This document shows, one piece after another, positions 16,492 to 23,380 of a stretch of 40,427 nucleotides of DNA. The notes under the pieces were generated by a model. It was not told the DNA's origin. It worked only from the letters and a program-made list of their open reading frames with translations, and did no database searches. The stretch is from an uncultured Pseudoxanthomonas sp. (GTDB taxonomy: Bacteria > Pseudomonadota > Gammaproteobacteria > Xanthomonadales > Xanthomonadaceae): positions 1 through 40,427 of the forward strand of contig NZ_CAMPJD010000046.1 in the NCBI RefSeq assembly GCF_946886695.1, in the 5' to 3' direction. Within the stretch, counting starts at the first letter, position 1, and each line of letters starts with the position of its first letter. A program made the position numbers and the translations under genes.

Positions 16492-17997
16492 TCAGAAGTT
16501 GATCGGCAAACGCGCCGTGAAGGTCACGTCCGGCGTGTCGCGGGTGACGCCCACGCCCAGCGCGACGTTCAGCGACATGCGGTCGCTGAAGCGGTAGGTC
16601 CCCCCCAGCAACAGGGTCCCCAGTGTCGTGCGCACCGCACCGGCGACCTCTTCCCCATCCTGCTCGGTCTTGTCGACGATGCTCTGGTCGTAGCCGATGC
16701 TGATGGCCGCCTTCTCGTTGAGCGCCAGGCCCATGCCGAGGTTGAAGCCCAGGATGTCGCCGGCCTTGATATCACCCAGGAACTCGGTCTGCCCGCCCAG
16801 CACGCGGCGTGATACATCACTGCGCTTGAAGTTGTGCAGGTAGCTGAGGCTGCCGAAGAACACGACAGGATCCGAAGGGTACAGCCAGGTGACGCCGGGC
16901 TGCAGCGAATTGAAACCGCTGCCGGTGGGCAGGTCGAGCGGCAGGCCGGTACCGGTGGTATTGGCCACGCAGCGCGTCACGCAGTCGGTGACGACCTCGA
17001 ACAGGTCGCGGCCCGTGCGGCTCTTGTAGCGCAGCCATGCGATGTAGAACGGCTTGTCGGCCGCACCCCGGTTGAGCTGGTAGCGGCCGGTGACTTCCAC
17101 GTCGCCCATGCCGCTGCCGCGCGCATTGAACACGCGGTCCTGGGTGGAACCGGTGAAGATCTCGCGGCTGACCGTATCGCTATGGATGTAGACGTAGGGC
17201 AGCTTTGCCTCGACTTCCATGCGTCGACTGAGCCCATAGCGCCCGGTGAGCGTGGCGACAGCGGTGGTGGTTTTCACCTGCCGCACATCGATCAGACCGA
17301 TCAGGATGGCGGGAATGATGGTGTAGCCCACCAGCGCGACACGATCGTTGGCCGAGTAGCCGTACTGCAGCGCCGGCTCCAGCACCATCTTGCCCTTGGG
17401 TGTCAGCACGCCGGGTTGATCGAATATCTGCGCGACCTCGGGCGGCCGCGAATCGCTTTCCGGTGCCTGTCCTACCCGTTGCGGCGCCTGCGTGTCTGCC
17501 TGCTGGCTCGCAGGCGGTGAAGTACCCTGTGCGGAACCGGACTGCGCGACCTGCGTGCCTGTGCGCGCGCCATCGGTACCCGACGGCACCTGCGGGGTTG
17601 CCTGCGGCGCCGGGCCGTTAACGATGTAGGTCTGCACCGGTGGAGGGGAATCACGGAAGGTGGGCGCTTGGTTGAGCGCAGGCACGATCACCGGTGCGGG
17701 CGCGCCGCGCGCGCGCGCATTGGCGAGGATTTCTTCGTTGAGCGCATTCTGCAGATTGAAGATCTGCTGCTCCTGCGCCTGCATGGCGTCACGCATCGCC
17801 TGCAGCCGCTGCGTCTGCTCATTGAGTTGGCGCTGCAACGCATCCAGCCGCGCATCGGCCGTGATCTCGTAAGGCTGCGCCGGCACCGGCGGCGGCACCG
17901 GCATCACCGACTCCTGTGCCCGCGCCTGCCCCGCTTGCACCCCCAGGCTGACTGCAAGTGCCAGCGGCGCAACTTCTATCAGTGACGTCCCTTTCAT
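16492..17997 (-). CDS. FapF-like outer-membrane beta-barrel with N-terminal coiled coil
   Basis: A 501-residue protein with a signal peptide cleaved near A27 (GQARA/QES), a heptad-like coiled coil at about 47-95 (LDALQRQLNEQTQRLQAMRD and beyond), a Pro/Gln/Ser/Thr-rich linker at 97-187, and a beta-barrel from about 200 to the end. The barrel ends in LPINF, with the terminal Phe used by the BAM complex. This layout (signal, coiled coil, linker, barrel) is that of FapF, the trimeric pore that exports amyloid subunits in Pseudomonas. The barrel also resembles the broad phenol-MetA-degradation outer-membrane family, a common generic annotation. I chose the ATG at 17997 because it has GGGG upstream and exposes the signal peptide. 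It is the last gene of the cluster and the likely export pore for the secreted proteins encoded before it. Confidence 0.75.
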   Translation of the reverse strand: MKGTSLIEVAPLALAVSLGVQAGQARAQESVMPVPPPVPAQPYEITADARLDALQRQLNEQTQRLQAMRDAMQAQEQQIFNLQNALNEEILANARARGAPAPVIVPALNQAPTFRDSPPPVQTYIVNGPAPQATPQVPSGTDGARTGTQVAQSGSAQGTSPPASQQADTQAPQRVGQAPESDSRPPEVAQIFDQPGVLTPKGKMVLEPALQYGYSANDRVALVGYTIIPAILIGLIDVRQVKTTTAVATLTGRYGLSRRMEVEAKLPYVYIHSDTVSREIFTGSTQDRVFNARGSGMGDVEVTGRYQLNRGAADKPFYIAWLRYKSRTGRDLFEVVTDCVTRCVANTTGTGLPLDLPTGSGFNSLQPGVTWLYPSDPVVFFGSLSYLHNFKRSDVSRRVLGGQTEFLGDIKAGDILGFNLGMGLALNEKAAISIGYDQSIVDKTEQDGEEVAGAVRTTLGTLLLGGTYRFSDRMSLNVALGVGVTRDTPDVTFTARLPINF

Positions 17998-18050
17998 GCT
18001 GTTCCCCTTGTCTTGAGCGTGGGCGCGGTGATCCCGGTCCTGCGTCGATG

Positions 18051-18554
18051 TCACGGGCTGCCGGGTGCGCGGATCAACGCGTCCGTAAGCGCGCCGCTCG
18101 CATTGAGGGCCTGGTAGGCCCCCAGTGTGTCGACGCCCACGTCGATACGGGTGACCGTGCGGATATCCTGGTCATCAAGCGTGTTCTGGATCACCAGGCC
18201 GCCTCCGGTCTGCCCGGGGTCGAAGTGATTGCCAGTGCCGATCTGCACCACCAGTCCGCGATTGAAATCGGCCAGCGCCTGTGCCTGGTCCGGCGTGATG
18301 CGCGCCACGTCCGGAACCTGCACGGCGATGCGCGCCGTCAGTTCACCGTTGAGGAAGACGACGCGCTCGATGCCGAACGACAGCATCATGCCCGAGGGCA
18401 TCTGGAAGCCACCGCGCATCTCGGCGAGGCGCGCGGGATCGACGGGCTGCCAGTCAGCGCCCAACTCTCCACCCTGCCCCCGCGCGCCAACAGGCGCCAG
18501 CAGCACGGCCAGCATGACCGTGCCGCGGCAGACGTCCTGCCTGATCCTGTCCAT
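18051..18554 (-). CDS. Secreted protein with double-glycine motif (FapE-position gene)
   Basis: A 167-residue protein with a signal peptide (about 1-26). DPARLAEMRGG at residues 39-49 matches the double-glycine processing motif (hydrophobic residues at -7 and -4, GG at -2/-1). A body with FGIERVVFLNG and GGGLVIQNTLDDQDIRTVTR follows. The start lies two bases after the stop of the C39 peptidase gene (TGACATG), so the pair is tightly coupled. By position it corresponds to fapE in fapD-fapE-fapF, although it is shorter than Pseudomonas FapE. The VIQNT segment recalls the C-terminal motif of the 140-residue protein at 19257-19679. A role as minor fibre component or chaperone is inference. Confidence 0.7.
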   Translation of the reverse strand: MDRIRQDVCRGTVMLAVLLAPVGARGQGGELGADWQPVDPARLAEMRGGFQMPSGMMLSFGIERVVFLNGELTARIAVQVPDVARITPDQAQALADFNRGLVVQIGTGNHFDPGQTGGGLVIQNTLDDQDIRTVTRIDVGVDTLGAYQALNASGALTDALIRAPGSP

Positions 18555-18555
18555 G

Positions 18556-19260
18556 TCAGATGTCTCCCGGACCGCGCCTGGGCACGGTGACGTTGCGCAG
18601 GCCGTCGCGCTGGATTCCCATGTCGAGCGGCGCCGGAGGTGCGGTCTGCCAGTCGCGGGCCTGGTTGAAGCGGGCGCGTTCCCGCTGGTTGTGCACGACG
18701 AACATCACCCGGTTGTCCCACAACGCCTCGAAGCGCGAGCGCGGCATCGCGCGCGTGCCGCGCGCGGGATCGCCCAGCAGCACACGACCATTGCGCAGGC
18801 CCTTGACGACAACGAAGTGCCGGTAACCGCGATCGTTGAGCAGTACGATCGCGGGCACGTTCTCCTGCTGCAGCTTGTCCAGTGGCAGTTCGAAACCATC
18901 GGCTTCGTATCCTTTGGAGCGCAGGTAACGACGCATGTCCAGCAGCGAGAAGCCTTCCTTGCGGATACGCGCCTGGTCGCCGTTGTTGTACATCTGCACG
19001 AACACGTCCACTTCGCTCACGGCGTGGCCGTACTGGTGCGTCAGCAGCGTCGCCGTCGCCGCGGAGCCGCAGCTGAAGTCGTACTGCTGCGGCAGCGTGG
19101 TCTTGAAACGTGCCTCCTTCAGGCTGGTCACGCGGACGCTGTAGGCACTGCCCGGCACGCGGACGTCACTGGTGGCCGCCGATGCGCCACCGAGCGCGAC
19201 CAGCGCGCAAGCGAGCGCGACGCATCGCGGCCACCGGCGCTGCCGCACACGGAGTTTCAT
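18556..19260 (-). CDS. C39-family cysteine peptidase (FapD-like)
   Basis: A 234-residue secreted peptidase with a signal peptide (to about A29) and one C39 domain. The oxyanion Gln and catalytic Cys are in PQQYDFSCGSA (Q58 or Q59, C64), the catalytic His in YRHFVVVKG (H148) and the Asp in LLGDPARG (D164). C39 domains cleave after double-glycine motifs. Here the domain stands alone, without the ABC transporter it usually precedes, as in FapD of the Pseudomonas amyloid operon. The start overlaps the previous gene by four bases (ATGA). The neighbouring genes at 18051 and 19257 each code for an L-x-x-[LM]-R-G-G motif and are the likely substrates. All catalytic residues are present, so it should be active, in the periplasm. 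Confidence 0.88.
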   Translation of the reverse strand: MKLRVRQRRWPRCVALACALVALGGASAATSDVRVPGSAYSVRVTSLKEARFKTTLPQQYDFSCGSAATATLLTHQYGHAVSEVDVFVQMYNNGDQARIRKEGFSLLDMRRYLRSKGYEADGFELPLDKLQQENVPAIVLLNDRGYRHFVVVKGLRNGRVLLGDPARGTRAMPRSRFEALWDNRVMFVVHNQRERARFNQARDWQTAPPAPLDMGIQRDGLRNVTVPRRGPGDI

Positions 19261-19679
19261 TGTGGTCCGCCGGTGAAATCGATGGTCACGATCATCGCGT
19301 TCTGGATCAGCACGTTGCTGCCAGTGTTCTGGATGACGGTATTGATGCCGCTGGCGTTGCCGAACGCGCCATCAGCGATGCTGTTGGTTCCACTGGTGAT
19401 GTGGTGCGCCGTGTTGCCATCCACGGAGCCGTCCACATCGATGAGGTTCTCGGTCTGGCTGCTGTCGCCACCTCGCAAGCGGGACAACCGGTCCACCGCG
19501 ATCGCGCGTCCCAGTTCGCTGACGGCCACGACCGGGACGTCCGGAACCGATGTCTCCAAAGTGATGGCGGGCGTCCATCCCGCGCGGGCAACGGCGTTGT
19601 CTTCCGCCGCGGCCCCGAACGCGAGAGCGAGCAGTCCCCAGGTTGCGATGCGCAACCCGGTCTGTTGGTGCGTGTGCAT
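19257..19679 (-). CDS. Small secreted protein with double-glycine motif and QN-G-LIQ C-terminal motif
   Basis: A 140-residue protein with a signal peptide (about 1-25, cleaved near GAAAE). VDRLSRLRGG at residues 62-71 fits a C39 double-glycine site. A Ser/Asn/Asp/Gly-rich stretch follows, and the C terminus has ASGINTVIQNTGSNVLIQN. The last block matches the C terminus of the large glycine-rich protein encoded next upstream (19797-21323). The ATG at 19679 has GGGAG upstream; a longer frame to 19781 lacks a signal peptide. No enzyme domain is seen. I infer a secreted minor subunit or nucleator of the Fap-like system, trimmed by the C39 peptidase. Confidence 0.75.
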   Translation of the reverse strand: MHTHQQTGLRIATWGLLALAFGAAAEDNAVARAGWTPAITLETSVPDVPVVAVSELGRAIAVDRLSRLRGGDSSQTENLIDVDGSVDGNTAHHITSGTNSIADGAFGNASGINTVIQNTGSNVLIQNAMIVTIDFTGGPQ

Positions 19680-19796
19680 GGTCAGTCTCCCTTGCCATGC
19701 GTCCGTCGCGCAGCCGCGGGGCGTCCCGCCGTGAAGCGGGACGCCTGCGTCCGCGCGCAGTGCCTGGCCCGGCCGGGCCATGACACTGCGGAACGC

Positions 19797-21323
19797 TTAT
19801 GGGCCTACGGTCAGGTTGGCTTGAACGGTGATGCCCTGCTGGATCAGCGAGGCCATGCCGCTGTTCTGCGCCGCCACCATGATGCCGGCCGCCGACTGCC
19901 CGACGCTCGTCATGTTGTTCGACATGTCGAACGCACCCGCATCGACTGCGACGGAACCGCCCGCGCCACCGGCACCACCGGTTGCGCCGTTGCCGACGCC
20001 ACCATTGCCGTCACCGCCATTGCCGTCGCCTCCGTTGCCGACGCCTCCGGCACCGCCGGTCGCACCGACCGCGCCACTGGCACCGTTGCCGGCCGTCGCA
20101 TCGCCATTGCTGGCGGTGGAGGACGCGCTGCCGTTGCTGGCGTCGCCATTGCTGGCATCGCCACCATCGCCGCCGTCGCCTGCGGTCGCCGTCAGCGTGC
20201 CGCCCGCGCCGCCCATGCCGGAGCCCGCACCGCCCGTGGCAGTCGCGTCGCCGCCCGTCCCGGAGCCAGCGCCGCCCATGCCGGAGCCGTCACCGCCGGT
20301 ACCGGTCGCGTCACCCGACGTGCCTGCACCTGCGGTGGCGCTGCTTGCTCCGCCCGTCGCCGTCGCGTCACCTGACGTGCCTGCGCCACCGGTTGCCGTG
20401 CCGTCGCCGCTGGTACCGTCGCCTGCGCCACGTTCGCGCACGTTGCCGCTGCCTGCTCCGGCGTCGCCACCGGAAGCACCCGCGATCGAACCCGTGTCGC
20501 CACTCGCGCTTCCGGCATCGCCGCCGGACGCGCCCGTGGCACCGCCACCATCGCCGCCCCAGCCGCCGGCGTCACCGCCACGGCCTCGGCCGTTGCCGGC
20601 CGTCGCGCTGCCGTCGCCGCCCCAGCCATTGCCGTCGCCGCCGTTGGCGCCGCGAGTATCGTCGGCGTTGCCGCCACGACCACCGTTGCCGGCCGTGGCG
20701 TCGCCGATGGTCGCGCTGCCGTTGGACGAGTCGCCCGCCGTCGCGCTGCCATTGTTGGCATTGCCACCGCTGCCGCCATTGCCGCCGTCGCCGCCGTCAC
20801 CGCCGTCACCTCCGTTGCCGGTGCCGCCCGCAGCGCTGCCGCCGTAGCCCTTGCCACCATAGCCCGCGCCACCCTTGCCACCGTCGCCGCCGTTCGCATC
20901 GCCCCAGTTCTTGGCGACGTTGCCGATGTCGTGCACGGTCACGCCCGAAACGGCGCCGATCAGCTTCGTTTCGGCCACGGCCTTGCTGTGGTTGAATGAG
21001 TTGGAGAACGTTGAAGTCGCTGTGCTGCCGTTGTTGGCGGCTGTCGAGCCGAAGCCTTCCGCAGTCGCCCTGCCGCGATTGTCGCGGTTGTCGCCGTCGT
21101 GAGTGCTGTTGTCGCTGTGGTCGGAGTTGTCAGAGTTGTCCGAATTGTCCGAGTTGTCGCTGTTGTCCGTGTTGGTGCTGTTGTTGCTCATGTCCGCGGC
21201 GAGGTTGACCAGAATGTCGTCCCCACGTCCGCTCTCGTTGTTGGTCTGTTGTGCGAATGCCTGTCCCGTCGTGCCGAGCGCCAGCAATACCGCCGATGCG
21301 ATCAGTGTCTTGCGAATGCACAT
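19797..21323 (-). CDS. Large glycine-rich low-complexity secreted protein (candidate fibre subunit)
   Basis: A 508-residue protein with a clear signal peptide (cleaved near AFAQ/Q). Residues 46-82 are an Asn/Asp/Ser repeat including seven DNS or DHS triplets. Residues 91-140 are a Ser/Thr/Asn-rich segment with VSGVTVHDIGNVAKNW. Residues 141-456 are almost only Gly, Ala, Asp, Ser, Asn and Thr in irregular GGDGG, GTSGDATATGG and GASGGDAG repeats. Residues 457-508 form a non-repetitive C terminus with AAGIMVAAQNSGMASLIQQ. It has no cysteine after the signal peptide. The ATG at 21323 follows AAGGAG. It is the first and probably most highly expressed gene of the cluster. I infer a major extracellular structural or adhesive protein exported by the FapF-like barrel; amyloid formation is untested. 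No catalytic domain is seen. Confidence 0.8.
   Translation of the reverse strand: MCIRKTLIASAVLLALGTTGQAFAQQTNNESGRGDDILVNLAADMSNNSTNTDNSDNSDNSDNSDNSDHSDNSTHDGDNRDNRGRATAEGFGSTAANNGSTATSTFSNSFNHSKAVAETKLIGAVSGVTVHDIGNVAKNWGDANGGDGGKGGAGYGGKGYGGSAAGGTGNGGDGGDGGDGGNGGSGGNANNGSATAGDSSNGSATIGDATAGNGGRGGNADDTRGANGGDGNGWGGDGSATAGNGRGRGGDAGGWGGDGGGATGASGGDAGSASGDTGSIAGASGGDAGAGSGNVRERGAGDGTSGDGTATGGAGTSGDATATGGASSATAGAGTSGDATGTGGDGSGMGGAGSGTGGDATATGGAGSGMGGAGGTLTATAGDGGDGGDASNGDASNGSASSTASNGDATAGNGASGAVGATGGAGGVGNGGDGNGGDGNGGVGNGATGGAGGAGGSVAVDAGAFDMSNNMTSVGQSAAGIMVAAQNSGMASLIQQGITVQANLTVGP
19956..20903 (-). repeat. Gly/Ala/Asp-rich imperfect coding repeat
   Basis: About 950 bases coding for residues 141-456 of the glycine-rich protein. 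The DNA is a run of imperfect 9-36 base units based on GCC-x-C-C-G-C-C-type triplets on the plus strand. Such a stretch is prone to slippage and to assembly error, so its length may differ between strains. Confidence 0.8.
21105..21167 (-). repeat. Tandem 9-base repeat coding for Asp-Asn-Ser
   Basis: Seven consecutive nine-base units (GA[CT]-AA[CT]-TC-type, with one CAC for His) code for the DNS/DHS run at residues 53-73 of the glycine-rich protein. Asp/Asn/Ser repeats in secreted proteins are often flexible and may bind calcium; that is inference. Confidence 0.8.
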
Positions 21324-21339
21324 GTTGAGTCTCCTTGTA

Positions 21340-21377
21340 GTCGCTCCGGGACCCAGGGGAAGCCCCTAAAAAGCGAC
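21340..21377 (-). promoter_or_regulatory. Structured 5' leader of the glycine-rich protein gene
   Basis: On the minus strand GTCGCT (21377-21372) pairs with AGCGAC (21345-21340), enclosing a tight hairpin AGGGG-CTT-CCCCT (21367-21355). The structure ends a few bases before the AAGGAG ribosome-binding site and has no T-run, so it is not a terminator. It may affect translation or mRNA stability. The remaining intergenic stretch to 21526 is relatively AT-rich around 21400-21435 and probably holds the promoter, but no clear -35/-10 pair was found. Confidence 0.4.
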
Positions 21378-21526
21378 GCGGGTCACATTTGCATGGCAAT
21401 CGTTAGTCCTAGCCGCTGGGCACGTTAAATTTTCGTTCGCGACCACGCCGCTCGTCCGCTGGCGAAGCGGGAGCGTCATATCAAGGGATCGTTGGCCGGC
21501 CGCAGCAGTCGTCGGCGTTGTGGGCG

Positions 21527-21940
21527 CTACCAAGCCGGCGCGCGTACCGCATCGGCGAGGCGTGCGCCAAGCCACACCAGGAGCAATCCGGTCAGCAGGG
21601 TGACCGCCAGATAGCCAAATGCCACGCCTTGGCGCTCCGTCCGCGCGAACAACAGGCACTCCACCATCAGCGCCGAGTACGTGGTCAATGCGCCCAGCAC
21701 CCCGACGAGCAGGAACGCGCGCCAGTAGAGTGCGGAAGGGCCACGCCCTTCCAGCCAGATCGCAAGAAAGCCCGCTGCGAAGGAACCGATCATGTTCACG
21801 GCGAACGTGCCCCACGGAAATCCGGTCCCGAGTTGCCGCAGCAGCACGCCCCCAAGCCAGAAGCGTGCTGCCGCACCCAGAGCTCCGCCAGCCATCACCA
21901 GCGCAAGTTGTTGCCACCAGAGTGCAGCGTGTGCCGGCAT
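21527..21940 (-). CDS. crcB: Fluoride channel CrcB/FluC
   Basis: A 137-residue four-helix protein of the CrcB/FluC family, which forms dual-topology dimers in the inner membrane that let fluoride leave the cell. GGALGAAARFWLGG, GTFAVNMIGSF (with the conserved Asn49) and GVLGALTTYSAL are the family blocks. In the last block the two Phe-box positions of studied channels (TTFSTF) read Tyr88 and Leu91. The ATG at 21940 lies 25 bases after the rarA stop, so the gene is probably co-transcribed with rarA. No crcB fluoride riboswitch is seen before it, which fits expression from the rarA promoter. Confidence 0.92.
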   Translation of the reverse strand: MPAHAALWWQQLALVMAGGALGAAARFWLGGVLLRQLGTGFPWGTFAVNMIGSFAAGFLAIWLEGRGPSALYWRAFLLVGVLGALTTYSALMVECLLFARTERQGVAFGYLAVTLLTGLLLVWLGARLADAVRAPAW

Positions 21941-21965
21941 CGGTCGTCTTCCGTCTATGGGGAGG

Positions 21966-23333
21966 TCATTCGTCGCGCCCAGTCTGCATCCGCGCCTGTT
22001 GGCGCGCCTCACGCAGGCGGTCGAGCTTTTCCTTGAGCTTGATCTCGAGGCCGCGCTCGACGGGCGCATAGTAGACCCGTTCCCCCATCGCATCGGGGAA
22101 TGCCGTCTGGTCCAGTGCGATGCCGCCCGCAGCATCGTGGTCATACTGGTAACCGGTACCGTAGCCCAGTTCCTTCATCAATTTTGTAGGCGCGTTGCGC
22201 AGATGCAACGGCACGTCCTGCGTGCCGTACTCGCGCACATCGCGCTTGGCGGCGTTGAACGCCATGTAGCCCGCATTGGATTTGGCGGTGCTGGCGAGAT
22301 AGATCACCAGTTGCGCGAGCGCGAGGTCGCCTTCGGGACTGCCAAGCCGTTCGTAGGTATCCCAGGCGTCGATCGCCATCTGCAGGGCGCGCGGATCCGC
22401 CAGGCCGATATCCTCCACCGCCATGCGCGTCATCCGTCGCGCCAGGTAGGCCGGATCGCAACCCCCATCGAGCATGCGTGCCAGCCAATACACCGCGCCA
22501 TCGGGATTGGAACTGCGCACCGACTTGTGGAGCGCGGAGATCTGGTCGTAGAACTGCTCACCGCCCTTGTCGAAGCGGCGCGTCCGGTCAGCCAGCACCT
22601 GCACCAGCGTCTGCGGCGTGATGCGCCCGCCTTCGTCGGCTGCCAGCTCGGCGGCGATTTCCAGCAGGGTGAGCGCGCGCCGCACATCGCCGTCCGCCGC
22701 CGTGGCGATCTCGAGCAGCGCGGCATCATCGACCTGCAGCCCCAGCCCGCCGAGTCCATGCTCCGCGTCATCCAGCGCGGCCCGCAGCGCCTGACGGATG
22801 TCGTCGGGCGAAACGGCCTCCATCACGTGCACGCGGCAGCGCGACAACAGCGCGGAGTTCAATTCAAACGACGGATTCTCGGTGGTCGCGCCGACGAAAA
22901 TGATAGTGCCGCGCTCGATGTGCGGCAGGAAAGCATCCTGCTGCGCCTTGTTGAAGCGGTGCACCTCGTCCACGAACAGCACCGTACGACGACCGCCGGC
23001 AAAGCGTTGCGCGGCTTCGGCCAGCACCTGGCGTACCTCGGGCAGGCCGGACAGCACAGCGGAGATCGCCTTGAACTCGGCATCGGCATAGCGCGCCAGC
23101 AGCAGCGACAAGGTGGTCTTGCCGCAGCCCGGGGGGCCCCACAGGATCATCGAGTGCACATGGCCGGACTCCACTGCGCGACGCAGCGCGCTGCCCGGCG
23201 CCAGCAGTCGGCGCTGGCCCACCATGTCATCCAGCGTGCGCGGCCGCATGCGTTCGGCCAGCGGCCTGAGCGCATCGGTGTCGGTACTCAGCAGGTCGGC
23301 CTGCGGTTCAAGGGGGGTACGTGTTCTGGCCAC
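21966..23333 (-). CDS. rarA: Replication-associated recombination protein RarA (MgsA)
   Basis: A 455-residue AAA+ ATPase related to clamp-loader subunits and RuvB, which acts at stalled replication forks. Walker A is GPPGCGKT (66-73) and Walker B VDEVHR (121-126), followed by GATTENPSFELNSALLSRC (sensor and arginine finger region) and the C-terminal tetramerisation region with KDVREYGTQDVPLHLRNAPT. Length is close to E. coli RarA (447). The start is GTG at 23333, five bases after a TACAAT -10 box, so the mRNA is probably leaderless. The gene order ftsK-lolA-rarA is the same as in E. coli. Confidence 0.96.
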   Translation of the reverse strand: MARTRTPLEPQADLLSTDTDALRPLAERMRPRTLDDMVGQRRLLAPGSALRRAVESGHVHSMILWGPPGCGKTTLSLLLARYADAEFKAISAVLSGLPEVRQVLAEAAQRFAGGRRTVLFVDEVHRFNKAQQDAFLPHIERGTIIFVGATTENPSFELNSALLSRCRVHVMEAVSPDDIRQALRAALDDAEHGLGGLGLQVDDAALLEIATAADGDVRRALTLLEIAAELAADEGGRITPQTLVQVLADRTRRFDKGGEQFYDQISALHKSVRSSNPDGAVYWLARMLDGGCDPAYLARRMTRMAVEDIGLADPRALQMAIDAWDTYERLGSPEGDLALAQLVIYLASTAKSNAGYMAFNAAKRDVREYGTQDVPLHLRNAPTKLMKELGYGTGYQYDHDAAGGIALDQTAFPDAMGERVYYAPVERGLEIKLKEKLDRLREARQQARMQTGRDE

Positions 23334-23338
23334 GCGTC

Positions 23339-23344
23339 ATTGTA
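23339..23344 (-). promoter_or_regulatory. -10 box of rarA
   Basis: TACAAT on the minus strand (23344-23339), five bases before the GTG start of rarA. Transcription would start at or next to the GTG. No good -35 is seen 17 bases upstream. An ATG formed by the end of the -10 box (23340-23338) is out of frame with rarA. Confidence 0.6.
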
Positions 23345-23380
23345 ACGTCGCGGCCAGTCGGAACTCGCTTGATGGAACGG

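Noticed and set aside
19828..20847. A 339-residue proline-rich frame on the plus strand opposite the glycine-rich gene
   Set aside because: It is the antisense of Gly-rich codons (GGC/GCC reversed gives Pro/Ala). It has no signal peptide or ribosome-binding site, whereas the minus strand has both.
19956..20903. Possible CRISPR array because of repeated short units
   Set aside because: The units are irregular in length and sequence, have no unique spacers, and lie inside an open reading frame.
19982..20995. A 337-residue Arg/His/Cys-rich frame on the plus strand
   Set aside because: Another antisense frame of the same repeat; its composition is not protein-like and it has no start signal.
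21941..21965. Fluoride riboswitch before crcB
   Set aside because: The gap to rarA is only 25 bases, too short for the crcB motif, and no such fold is seen.
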